Positions 23,498 to 30,545 of a DNA stretch of 30,545 nt are shown here, piece after piece. The DNA is taken from the NCBI GenBank assembly GCA_016928995.1, contig JAFGJS010000138.1:1-30545 (forward strand), written 5' to 3'. The position numbers were made by a program, and so were the translations under genes. This DNA comes from Candidatus Sumerlaeota bacterium (GTDB lineage: Bacteria; Sumerlaeota; Sumerlaeia; JAFGJS01). Each line of letters starts with the position of its first letter. Position 1 is the first letter of the stretch. The notes beneath the pieces were generated by a model. That model was not told the origin of the DNA. It was given only the letters and a program-made list of their open reading frames with translations, and ran no database searches.

Positions 23498-25152
23498 GGC
23501 TGCCTTGCCCTGCCGGCGCTCCGGCGTTTTTCGATGTAGTAGATTCGCGTGACGAAGTTCTGTTCAGTGTAGCGGTAAAACCAGGCCAGCGCGTTTTGGT
23601 TGGGATTCACTTGGCCGGCGGACGTTTGCATAATATCCGGAAAGAGCGGTATCAATTGAGACTGATATTCTTGAATCGGCCGCAGTTCATAGATCGCTTC
23701 GAGCGCCTCTTTCAATTCGACGACCTGATTCCATCCAGTGTATGCGCTGATGATGACGATATAGCTTTTTTCCGGCAGGTGTTCGAGGCTGAGGCCGTTG
23801 AGCGGCAGCGAAGTGATGTTGTAACCGGACCAGTAAGACATTTTGACCGCGCCGATTCCATGCTGGGCGTTGTAGATTTCATGACAAAAAATCGGCGTGG
23901 ACGAAGTGATGGGGAGTTCATGCGCTTTCAGATGCTCCGCCGCTTTACGCACGTCGCCCCATGCCTCGCGCTGGAGCATCAGCACCGCGGCGCTCCAGGT
24001 CAGCGCGTGCATCAAAATGAGCGCGGCGGTGATGGAGCGCAGAAGGCGGCCGGGCGCTGTCCCTCGACGAGACCAGCGTGTGAAGGCGAATGCGGCAAGG
24101 ATTGCGACGATGGGTATAACCGGCAGCAGATAACGTTCCTGAAAGGATTTGAACAAAGTCTGCATCAGCAGCAGCGCGATGATCAGGTACGCCGAGATCC
24201 AGCAGAATTGCTGATCGGAGTATTTGCCGGAACGCAGCATGGCGACCCAGCCCCAAACGATGAAGATGAACACCGGCAGCGTGACATAGTAGGGGAAGAG
24301 GTAGATGAAATCCTCGATGGTGTGGAGATTGGCGATGAGCCAGATGGCAAGGCGATGTCCCGCGCGCTCCGCGAACTGGTCTTGATGCGGACTTTGCAGA
24401 TACATATGGATGATGAGCGTCCAGCCGGCCAGCGCCACAAGCGGGAGCGCGATGGCTGATTCGCGCCGGCGAATCGGGCGCGAATAAAGCTTCCAGATGG
24501 CGTAAAGTTCCAGCGGAAGGAGCAGGAATCCCTGGTATCGCGTGAAACCCGCGAGGAGTCCGGCGATAATGGCATACGTGAGGATCTTGCTGGGCTCCGG
24601 CACGCGGCGGTCGACGAAGGCCTTGAGTTTGAAACGCGTGGCCTTTTCCGTTTCACGCAGAGCGTACAGCGTCACCCAGAGGCTGGTGACGAAAAAAAAG
24701 ACGAACAGCGAGTCGCTCATCACGCGGATCGACCAGCGCCAGGGGATCGGCTGCGCCGCATAAATCAGAATAGCGTACAGGGCGCAGAGCTTGCCGTCGA
24801 TCATGCGCGCGATCAGATAGATCGGAATCAGCACGGCGACCGAGGCGAAAATGCTGATCAGTTTTCCCGCGGTTTCAATGTCGAAGTTCAGCAGCGACAT
24901 GCCATATGTCAGCAGACCGTATAACGGCGGCCAGAAATGCGCGCCGCCGCTGAATTCCGGGTGGGTGTATCGTGTGATTTGCAGGATCCCGTCGGTGTAT
25001 TCGCCGGTGTTCAGATTGATCAGGCAGATCCGGATGATCAACAAGAGGAGGCAAATCGCGATCACAGCGGCTTGCTCGTGCGTGAATGCGATGATGCCGA
25101 AGTCGAATCGGTCTTCTTGAGCTAACTGGCCAGTTTCAGGCGCCGTGCGCAT
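23494..25152 (-). CDS. GT-C membrane glycosyltransferase (GT39/PMT-like)
   Basis: 552 residues, a soluble N-tail of about 25 residues and then about ten membrane helices. The first extracytoplasmic loop has NTGEYTDGILQITRYTHP with E51 and D54 as the acidic pair, then WPPLYGLLTYG, the usual GT39/ArnT-like start. SDSLFVFFFVTSLWV and GLLAGFTRYQGFLLLP are further family blocks. It is the first gene of the three-gene minus-strand operon. ATG 25152 lies about 120 nt from the divergent helicase gene. Substrate and acceptor are not determined. Confidence 0.85.
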   Translation of the reverse strand: MRTAPETGQLAQEDRFDFGIIAFTHEQAAVIAICLLLLIIRICLINLNTGEYTDGILQITRYTHPEFSGGAHFWPPLYGLLTYGMSLLNFDIETAGKLISIFASVAVLIPIYLIARMIDGKLCALYAILIYAAQPIPWRWSIRVMSDSLFVFFFVTSLWVTLYALRETEKATRFKLKAFVDRRVPEPSKILTYAIIAGLLAGFTRYQGFLLLPLELYAIWKLYSRPIRRRESAIALPLVALAGWTLIIHMYLQSPHQDQFAERAGHRLAIWLIANLHTIEDFIYLFPYYVTLPVFIFIVWGWVAMLRSGKYSDQQFCWISAYLIIALLLMQTLFKSFQERYLLPVIPIVAILAAFAFTRWSRRGTAPGRLLRSITAALILMHALTWSAAVLMLQREAWGDVRKAAEHLKAHELPITSSTPIFCHEIYNAQHGIGAVKMSYWSGYNITSLPLNGLSLEHLPEKSYIVIISAYTGWNQVVELKEALEAIYELRPIQEYQSQLIPLFPDIMQTSAGQVNPNQNALAWFYRYTEQNFVTRIYYIEKRRSAGRARQP

Positions 25153-25274
25153 TGGGGAAGTATCTTCTCGCCGTCAACCGGCGGTGGATTTACATTTTGC
25201 TGAACAACTCCTTGATTGACGTTACTCAAGCCGTGGATTATTGGTCAATTTCAATCTGGACGAATGAGCGGACA

Positions 25275-27719
25275 ATGGCTGAGGAAAAATCGGAATCACG
25301 CGTGCAGCAGACGCTGGCAGCGCTGAGGGCGTCGCCCGGCATACGGAAAAACATCGTGCATTGGCACAAGATCGAGCCGCGCCCGGCGCGATACGCTCCG
25401 TTTCCGGATTCCATCCCAGCGGAGTTGACCAGCGCGCTGAAACAACGCGGCTTCGAACAACTCTACACGCATCAGGCGCAGGCCATCAACCACGCGCTCA
25501 ACGGGCGGCACGTGGTCATCGTCACGCCAACCGCGTCGGGCAAGACGCTGTGCTATAACGCGCCGGTGCTGAAGAGCATCCTCGACGATCCGCAGTCGCG
25601 CGCGCTGTATCTCTTCCCAACCAAGGCGCTCTCGCAGGATCAGATGAACGAGTGCCACGAGCTCAGCGCGGCGCTCGGGCGCGACATCAAGGTCTACACC
25701 TACGACGGCGACACGCCGGCCAATGCGCGCCGCGCCATCCGCACCGCTGGCCACATCGTCGTGACCAATCCCGACATGCTGCACACCGGCATCCTGCCGC
25801 ATCACACGAACTGGATCAAACTGTTCGAAAATCTGAAGTACGTCGTGATCGACGAGATTCACCACTATCGAGGCGTGTTCGGCGCGCACCTGGTCAATGT
25901 TGTGCGGCGCTTGCGCCGGATCGCCAAGTTTTACGGCGCGAATCCGGTGTTCATCTGCTGCAGCGCCACTATCGCTAATCCGGCGGAACTGGCGCGCGAG
26001 GTGGTTGGCGAGGACTGTGAGCTGGTCGATGACAACGGCGCGCCGCAAGGGGAGAAGGCGTTCCTTTTTTACAATCCGCCGGTCGTGAACGCGGAACTCG
26101 GCATCCGGCGCAGCGTGCTCAGCGAAACGCGGCGGCTGGCCTCGCGCTTTTTATCCAAGGGCATCCAGACCATCGTCTTCGCCCGCTCGCGGTTACGCGT
26201 GGAAATCCTGACCACATACCTCAAGCGCAGCGCCGTTCGCTTGCGCATCGATCCCGAACGCGTCAAGGGCTATCGCGGCGGCTACCTGCCGCTGGAGCGC
26301 CGCGCCATCGAGCAGGGTGTGCGCGACGGCAGCATCCTTGGCGTCGTCTCCACAAACGCGCTGGAGCTCGGCATCGACATCGGCCGTTTGCAGGCCGCGA
26401 TCCTCGCCGGATATCCGGGCAACATCGCCAGCACCTGGCAGCAGGGCGGCCGCGCCGGACGCTCCGCTGGCGCATCGGTCGTGATCCTCATCGCCAGCAG
26501 CTCGCCACTCGATCAGTTCATGATGAATCATCCGGAGTACTTCTTCGGCGCATCGCCCGAGGCCGCCGTGGTCAATCCCGACAACCTCGCCATTCTCGCC
26601 AGCCATGTGAAGTGCGCCACGTTCGAATTGCCCTTCGAGGACGGCGAGGCGTTCGGCGACGTGAATCCCGAGCCGCTGCTGAACTACCTGGAGCGCGAGG
26701 AGATCGTGCGCCACGCCGCCGGGCGATGGTATTGGTCCAACGAGGCGTTCCCGGCGGAAGGCGTTTCGCTGCGCACGCCGGGCGTGGAGAACTTCGTCAT
26801 CATCGACGTGACGCAGGCCGGACAGCAGCGCACGCTGGGCGAGGTGGATTACGACTCTGCGCCCATGCTGATCCATGAAGACGCGATCTATATGCACCAG
26901 AGCCGGCCATACTTCGTCGAACGGCTCGATTGGGACGGACGTACGGCGTACGTGCGGCAGGTCAAGGTGGACTACTACACCGACGCGCAGTCCAAGAGCG
27001 AAATCCGCGTGATCGAAGTGGACGAGCACGAAAAGTTTGCCGTGCCCGATGTGGCGCAGCCCGGCGGCACGGACCGCACGGACAATGTGGCACAGCCGCC
27101 CTCGGCTGTGACCTCTGACGCTCAACTCCTCGCCGCGCTATGCAATCCCGGCATCGCGCGCAATTTCGGCGATGTCAGTGTGCAGACCGTCGTGGCGAAA
27201 TACAAAAAGATTAAATTCGAGACTCACGAAAACGTCGGCTGGGGCGACGTGCACCTGCCGCAGAGCGAAATTCAGACCGAGGCCTACTGGATCACCTTTC
27301 GCCCCGAACTCAAGCAGATTCTCAGTCAGGCCGGACTCGACATGGGCGCCGGGCTCAACGCGCTGGCGCATGCCGTGAACAACGCTGTGCCGGTCTTCGC
27401 CCTGTGCGATCCGCGCGACATCTTCACTGTGCCGATGGTCCGCGCGCCGTTCGACCAACTCCCCACGTTGTACGTCTACGACCGCTATCCCGGCGGCATC
27501 GGCCTCTCGCGCCGCGTGTACAGCATCGACGTTGACGTCTTCCAGGCTGCCCGCCGCATGATCGCGGATTGCCCCTGTTCCGAAGGCTGCCCCAGCTGCA
27601 CCGGTCCCGCGCTGGAAACCGGCTCTACCGGCAAGCGCACCGCCGCCCTGTTGCTCGACCAATTGCTGGAGCAAATAGCTGATCCCACGCTTCAGCATCA
27701 TACGGCAAGTGACGAATAG
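25275..27719 (+). CDS. DEAD/DEAH-type helicase with C-terminal zinc domain (MrfA/YprA-like)
   Basis: An 814-residue SF2 helicase. Q-motif-like QLYTHQAQAI (62-71), Walker A TPTASGKT (84-91), DEIH (193-196), SAT (230-232) and motif VI QQGGRAGR (389-396) are all intact. The C-terminal DUF1998/MZB region ends in C-x-C-x3-C-x2-C (C766, C768, C772, C775), the zinc site of MrfA, which with MrfB repairs mitomycin-type DNA damage. No MrfB-like exonuclease is adjacent. It is somewhat longer than MrfA (about 750 residues), partly through an inserted palindromic repeat at residues about 597-615. ATG 25275 begins the sequence conserved in the family; an upstream start at 25152 adds 41 unlike residues and overlaps the divergent gene. 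A weak promoter-like TTGACG (25216-25221), 17 nt, TATTGG lies upstream. Confidence 0.9.
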   Translation: MAEEKSESRVQQTLAALRASPGIRKNIVHWHKIEPRPARYAPFPDSIPAELTSALKQRGFEQLYTHQAQAINHALNGRHVVIVTPTASGKTLCYNAPVLKSILDDPQSRALYLFPTKALSQDQMNECHELSAALGRDIKVYTYDGDTPANARRAIRTAGHIVVTNPDMLHTGILPHHTNWIKLFENLKYVVIDEIHHYRGVFGAHLVNVVRRLRRIAKFYGANPVFICCSATIANPAELAREVVGEDCELVDDNGAPQGEKAFLFYNPPVVNAELGIRRSVLSETRRLASRFLSKGIQTIVFARSRLRVEILTTYLKRSAVRLRIDPERVKGYRGGYLPLERRAIEQGVRDGSILGVVSTNALELGIDIGRLQAAILAGYPGNIASTWQQGGRAGRSAGASVVILIASSSPLDQFMMNHPEYFFGASPEAAVVNPDNLAILASHVKCATFELPFEDGEAFGDVNPEPLLNYLEREEIVRHAAGRWYWSNEAFPAEGVSLRTPGVENFVIIDVTQAGQQRTLGEVDYDSAPMLIHEDAIYMHQSRPYFVERLDWDGRTAYVRQVKVDYYTDAQSKSEIRVIEVDEHEKFAVPDVAQPGGTDRTDNVAQPPSAVTSDAQLLAALCNPGIARNFGDVSVQTVVAKYKKIKFETHENVGWGDVHLPQSEIQTEAYWITFRPELKQILSQAGLDMGAGLNALAHAVNNAVPVFALCDPRDIFTVPMVRAPFDQLPTLYVYDRYPGGIGLSRRVYSIDVDVFQAARRMIADCPCSEGCPSCTGPALETGSTGKRTAALLLDQLLEQIADPTLQHHTASDE
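27091..27110. repeat. Palindromic repeat inserted in frame in the helicase gene
   Basis: CACAGCCG (27091-27098), loop CCCT, CGGCTGTG (27103-27110): a perfect 8-bp stem. In frame it encodes VAQPPSAV (residues 605-612). I recall VAQPPSAV as the translation of a very common interspersed palindrome in planctomycete- and verrucomicrobia-like genomes. The surrounding residues (about 597-615, Gly/Thr/Asp-rich) look like linker sequence added with it. Confidence 0.6.
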
Positions 27720-27751
27720 AAGAAGAGATAAATATTGAAGAAGAGAGATCA

Positions 27752-30196
27752 ATGGAAAACAAACGAACGACATTTTTGCTTGCGATCCTTTTTAAAGTTT
27801 TGCTGATTCCATCCGCACTGGTCGCTCAAATCCAGGATGGCATAGGTCCTGTGAACCCGAGCATTGATGACCATGCGATTTTCTATGCTTCACTGTATTA
27901 CTCGGACGAAGACGGCAATGGCGCTTCGGATTGCATGATTGGGCTGGCGCAAGGAAATCCGGGAGGATATTCATCGTATGCATGCATCATCCGCTTCCGG
28001 TCGGACATTGGATTTGTGGACGCACATAATGGCTCTGAATATACTTATGACGCCGCGAATCCCGTTCCCCTCGGCAAGGCATTCGGAGTGAAATACGAAG
28101 CATGGTTTGACGTGGATGTGAGAGCCGGCAGCTGGACTCCGTGGGTCAAAGGCCCCGGCATGGCCGCGCCGGTGAAAATTCTGGATCATGCCGGTTTCAG
28201 GGCTAAAAACATCTCTCGGCTGGATACATGGAAAGCCGTGCATCAAAACACGGGAGATGATGGACTGGATGTTAGAACGGTCGGCCGGGTGGCGGCTGTG
28301 GGCGATGTTCCGCCGTCCTATGATGAAGCCAGCATCGCCTCCGTCGAGATTCAACCGGACGGGCTGAACCAAGCCTGGGATACGGAGATGCGATCATACA
28401 CCGCCACATTCCCCAATGGAACGGCATACGTTGATATCTCGGCTGTGCCGCTGCAAAATGGAACGACGATCTCCGGAACAGGCAAAATGGATTTATCCGG
28501 CGGCAAGGGCCGATTGACTTTGACGGCCACCTCCGAAAGTGGCGCCGCCGCCAGGTCATACGTGATTGACTGGCGCTATACGGATCCAACCAAAGACGCG
28601 ACGCTAAGTTCGCTCAAAATCACGGATGCAGCGGGCAACATCGAATACGGTAAATTGCGCCCGGACTTTTCTCCAACGGTCGATGCGTACACCATCGATC
28701 TTCCTTATGGCTTAAAATCGATACGCGTGCAAGCAGCCGCTAGCGCTGCGTCGAACGGCGCTCGTGTTTCAGGCGCGGGTGTTGTGTATGTAGTTTCCGA
28801 TACGCAAACGGAAACTATCACGGTGACATCGGCAGATGGAACCGCCGCCAAGACATACCAGCTGCTATTATCCGCGGATAAAAAGCGCGTCTTTTTCGCA
28901 TCGAACATGGGAGACATGAACAACCCGTCCAATCAATGGCGCATGGAGCGCAGCAAAAAATCGGATAACTGGATCGTCTTCTGGGAAGCGGGATATGGTC
29001 TGAATCCAAATGACGACGCCGATGACGGACTCCGGGTCGATGTCGATAACCTGCTCGCGATAGCGGAAAAAAGTTACAAGATGTACAGCGACACATTGAA
29101 ATTCATTGAACCGGGCCGTTCCAAAGCAGATCAGTATAAAATGATGATCCTGCTGTATTATACCAAGGATTGGATCGCCAGCGGCTCCGGCGTCGATCAG
29201 ACCATCGGCCAATTAAACCTGAGCGCCTGGGGCGCCAGAGCCGGAGCGATCACCATCGCGCATGAAGTCGGCCATTGCTTCCAGTACCAGTCCGGCGCCG
29301 ATCAACATCCATTTCCTGCCGGCCAGACCGAAGCCGGTTGGAAATGGGGCCTTGGCGATGACGGCGAAGGCGGCAATGGCTGGTGGGAGCAGTGCGCACA
29401 GTGGCAGGCCTTTAAGGTCAATCCCGAACAACAATTCACCACCCATGAATTCAAGAGCTTTCTCGGAAAAGAACACACGCATCTGTTGCATGAAGACGGC
29501 CGGTATCAAAAGTACTTTATTCAGGACTACTGGACCTACCTTCACAGCTGGGATTTCATCGGCCGCATGTGGCGCGAGACGCGCTTCTCCGAAGACCCTG
29601 TGGAGACTTATCAGCGCCTCACCGGCGTGAGCCAGTCGCGGTTTAACGATGAAATGTACGAATGCGCCGCGCGCTTCGCCACCTGGGACATTCCGCATCT
29701 CGCGGAACTCGGCAAGAGCCATATCCTGGATCGCCCTGCCAATCCGCTTCTGCCCGCCGAGGACGGCCGCTGGATCGTCGATCCCAAGCAATGCATCGAA
29801 AATTACGGATATAATATCGTGCGCCTCAACGCGCCGGACGTCGCCACTCGGATCAGTGTGTTTTTCGAAGGCAAAGCCGGCATGGACGGCTATCGCGCGA
29901 TCAATGTGCAAGAAGCCGGATGGCGCTATGGCTTTGTCGCACTCTTGAAAAACGGCGCGCGGGTGTATAGCGACATGGCTTCAGCGAACTACGACCAGAT
30001 GAACAATTCCAATCCATCTGGCGCCTTGAATTTTGATTGCCCGGACGACTGCGAAGATCTTTGGTTCGTCGTTTCCGGCGCCCCACAACGCCACTGGCGC
30101 CACAAATGGGACGACGACGTCGCCAACGACGAACAATGGCCCTATCAAGTCAAGTTCGCCAACACCAACCCCTTCGGCGCCGCCAATCCAGATTGA
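27752..30196 (+). CDS. Large secreted protein with cadherin-like sandwiches and an HEVGH metallopeptidase motif (DUF6055-like)
   Basis: 814 residues. A signal peptide (residues 1-25, FLLAILFKVLLIPSALVA) is followed by an uncharacterised N-domain (about 30-190), then two beta-sandwich modules (about 195-277 and 282-375). The second has the Cadherin-like pattern LSSLKITDAAGN, DAYTIDLPYG and ETITVTSADGTAAKTY. The C-terminal half (about 378-814) resembles DUF6055: DNWIVFWEAGYGLNP, then HEVGH at 504-508 and WWEQCAQW with E546, arranged like a gluzincin zinc site (HExxH plus downstream Glu). It is probably a secreted or surface zinc peptidase, or an inactive adhesion relative. GAAGAGAGA lies just upstream of the ATG. 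No sorting tail is visible. It lies 32 nt after the helicase gene with no obvious functional link. Confidence 0.8.
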   Translation: MENKRTTFLLAILFKVLLIPSALVAQIQDGIGPVNPSIDDHAIFYASLYYSDEDGNGASDCMIGLAQGNPGGYSSYACIIRFRSDIGFVDAHNGSEYTYDAANPVPLGKAFGVKYEAWFDVDVRAGSWTPWVKGPGMAAPVKILDHAGFRAKNISRLDTWKAVHQNTGDDGLDVRTVGRVAAVGDVPPSYDEASIASVEIQPDGLNQAWDTEMRSYTATFPNGTAYVDISAVPLQNGTTISGTGKMDLSGGKGRLTLTATSESGAAARSYVIDWRYTDPTKDATLSSLKITDAAGNIEYGKLRPDFSPTVDAYTIDLPYGLKSIRVQAAASAASNGARVSGAGVVYVVSDTQTETITVTSADGTAAKTYQLLLSADKKRVFFASNMGDMNNPSNQWRMERSKKSDNWIVFWEAGYGLNPNDDADDGLRVDVDNLLAIAEKSYKMYSDTLKFIEPGRSKADQYKMMILLYYTKDWIASGSGVDQTIGQLNLSAWGARAGAITIAHEVGHCFQYQSGADQHPFPAGQTEAGWKWGLGDDGEGGNGWWEQCAQWQAFKVNPEQQFTTHEFKSFLGKEHTHLLHEDGRYQKYFIQDYWTYLHSWDFIGRMWRETRFSEDPVETYQRLTGVSQSRFNDEMYECAARFATWDIPHLAELGKSHILDRPANPLLPAEDGRWIVDPKQCIENYGYNIVRLNAPDVATRISVFFEGKAGMDGYRAINVQEAGWRYGFVALLKNGARVYSDMASANYDQMNNSNPSGALNFDCPDDCEDLWFVVSGAPQRHWRHKWDDDVANDEQWPYQVKFANTNPFGAANPD

Positions 30197-30270
30197 CTAT
30201 TATTTATTGGATTGGGGCGATGAAATAGAGGTCCGCGCATCATAATTTTCCCGAAAAAAATGGGTGGATC

Positions 30271-30300
30271 TTAAGGTGGGTATTACTCCGGGATTCGTTC
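30271..30300. repeat. Direct repeat, copy 1
   Basis: 30-nt segment beginning TTAAGGTGG, with CTCCGG in the middle and TTCGTTC at the end; 25 of 30 positions match copy 2 at 30490-30519 in the same orientation. An A-run followed by TGG precedes both copies, so the similarity extends a little leftward. The remaining 30197-30270 contains no gene that I can see. Confidence 0.6.
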
Positions 30301-30358
30301 ACAAGTCAAGCCAAATAGAAAGAAATAGAGTCATGGTCGTGTGATTCGTGCGACATCT

Positions 30359-30490
30359 TTATCGTGACCAACTAACTTTAATCCTTCGTCCTTTTAAGGG
30401 GACTCCGTTAAATTGTTCAATAATCTTTTGTCCAATCATCTCATTTTTAACTGTAATAAATATAATTGTCCCCAAAAACTGGACAGCCAT
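30359..30490 (-). pseudogene. Truncated RNA-recognition-motif (RRM) protein
   Basis: A short minus-strand frame, 43 residues from ATG 30490 to TAA. From about 30470 downward it reads IIFITVKNEMIGQK, then IIEQFNGVPLKGRRIKVSW, matching the second half of a bacterial single-RRM protein: strand beta-3 (RNP1 region), helix alpha-2 with the FNG turn, and strand beta-4. The first half (RNP2 and helix alpha-1) is missing. Upstream, the sequence changes to the string GTCCCCAAAAACTGGACAG and direct-repeat copy 2, so the gene appears to have been cut by an inserted element. Too short for typical gene calling. Confidence 0.45.
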
Positions 30491-30519
30491 TAAGGTGGAT
30501 TTTTCTCCGGTTTTCGTTC
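30490..30519. repeat. Direct repeat, copy 2, next to a possible insertion-element end
   Basis: Same orientation as copy 1 (25 of 30 identical) and 219 nt away from it. The adjacent GTCCCCAAAAACTGGACAG (about 30468-30486) resembles terminal inverted repeats I recall for IS3-family elements, which would continue beyond the right edge; no transposase is visible to support this. Confidence 0.45.
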
Positions 30520-30545
30520 GAAAATTCAGAGGAACGAAAAGGAGA

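Noticed and set aside
23482-24459. 325-codon plus-strand open frame opposite the first GT-C gene
   Set aside because: Low-complexity polar translation without motifs; the minus strand encodes a membrane protein with coupled neighbours.
26193-27125. 310-codon minus-strand open frame within the helicase gene
   Set aside because: Arg/His-rich composition typical of antisense frames in GC-rich genes; the plus-strand helicase motifs explain the sequence.

Overview
The window is about 30.5 kb of bacterial chromosome with moderate G+C and densely packed genes. Lipoprotein signals, a periplasmic MscS channel and Mip/FkpA-type periplasmic isomerases point to a Gram-negative cell. A Gfo/Idh/MocA oxidoreductase next to a ThuA protein, DUF2723-type glycosyltransferases, and several degenerate interspersed repeats of kinds I recall from Planctomycetes/Verrucomicrobia/Lentisphaerae-like and other environmental genomes suggest a PVC-superphylum or neighbouring candidate phylum. 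No rRNA or marker gene settles this, so the placement is an inference.

Layout from left to right. 1-2 kb: a sugar oxidoreductase and a ThuA-like protein. 2.3-5.2 kb: a protein with two receiver domains, then a GT-C membrane glycosyltransferase. 5.2-5.5 kb: a gene-free inverted-repeat element followed by a promoter-like site. 5.7-9.0 kb: a large secreted TPR protein and a lipoprotein. 9.0-13.4 kb: an MscS channel and a peptidyl-prolyl isomerase cluster, made of two tandem cyclophilins on the minus strand and a divergent cyclophilin-FKBP fusion. 13.5 kb: tRNA-Gln(UUG) with a strong intrinsic terminator. 13.7-16.6 kb: a radical SAM/SPASM-like protein, a GT2 glycosyltransferase and a GNAT acetyltransferase ending in a terminator.

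16.6-19.5 kb is the accessory heart of the window. A visibly AT-richer two-gene cassette pairs an unfamiliar protein with a minimal nucleotidyltransferase carrying an intact active site, and looks like a toxin-antitoxin or defence module. It is followed by a Y1/RAYT-type transposase homologue that has lost both its HUH histidines and its tyrosine. That gene is joined by a 4-nt ATGA overlap to a winged-helix regulator with a Rossmann-like C-terminal half.

19.5-25.2 kb encodes surface glycan or protein glycosylation functions: a UDP-galactopyranose-mutase/protoporphyrinogen-oxidase-like flavoprotein, and a convergent, translationally coupled operon of two GT-C proteins and a dolichyl-phosphate-mannose-synthase-like GT2. 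25.3-27.7 kb is an MrfA/YprA-type helicase with a C-terminal zinc site, interrupted in frame by a palindromic repeat. 27.8-30.2 kb is a large secreted protein with cadherin-like sandwiches and an HEVGH metallopeptidase motif. The right edge is AT-rich debris: a broken RRM gene between two imperfect direct repeats.

The best candidates for something undescribed are the inactivated-transposase/regulator pair, the fused nucleotidyltransferase cassette, and the use of interspersed repeats as 5' leaders and as in-frame coding sequence.
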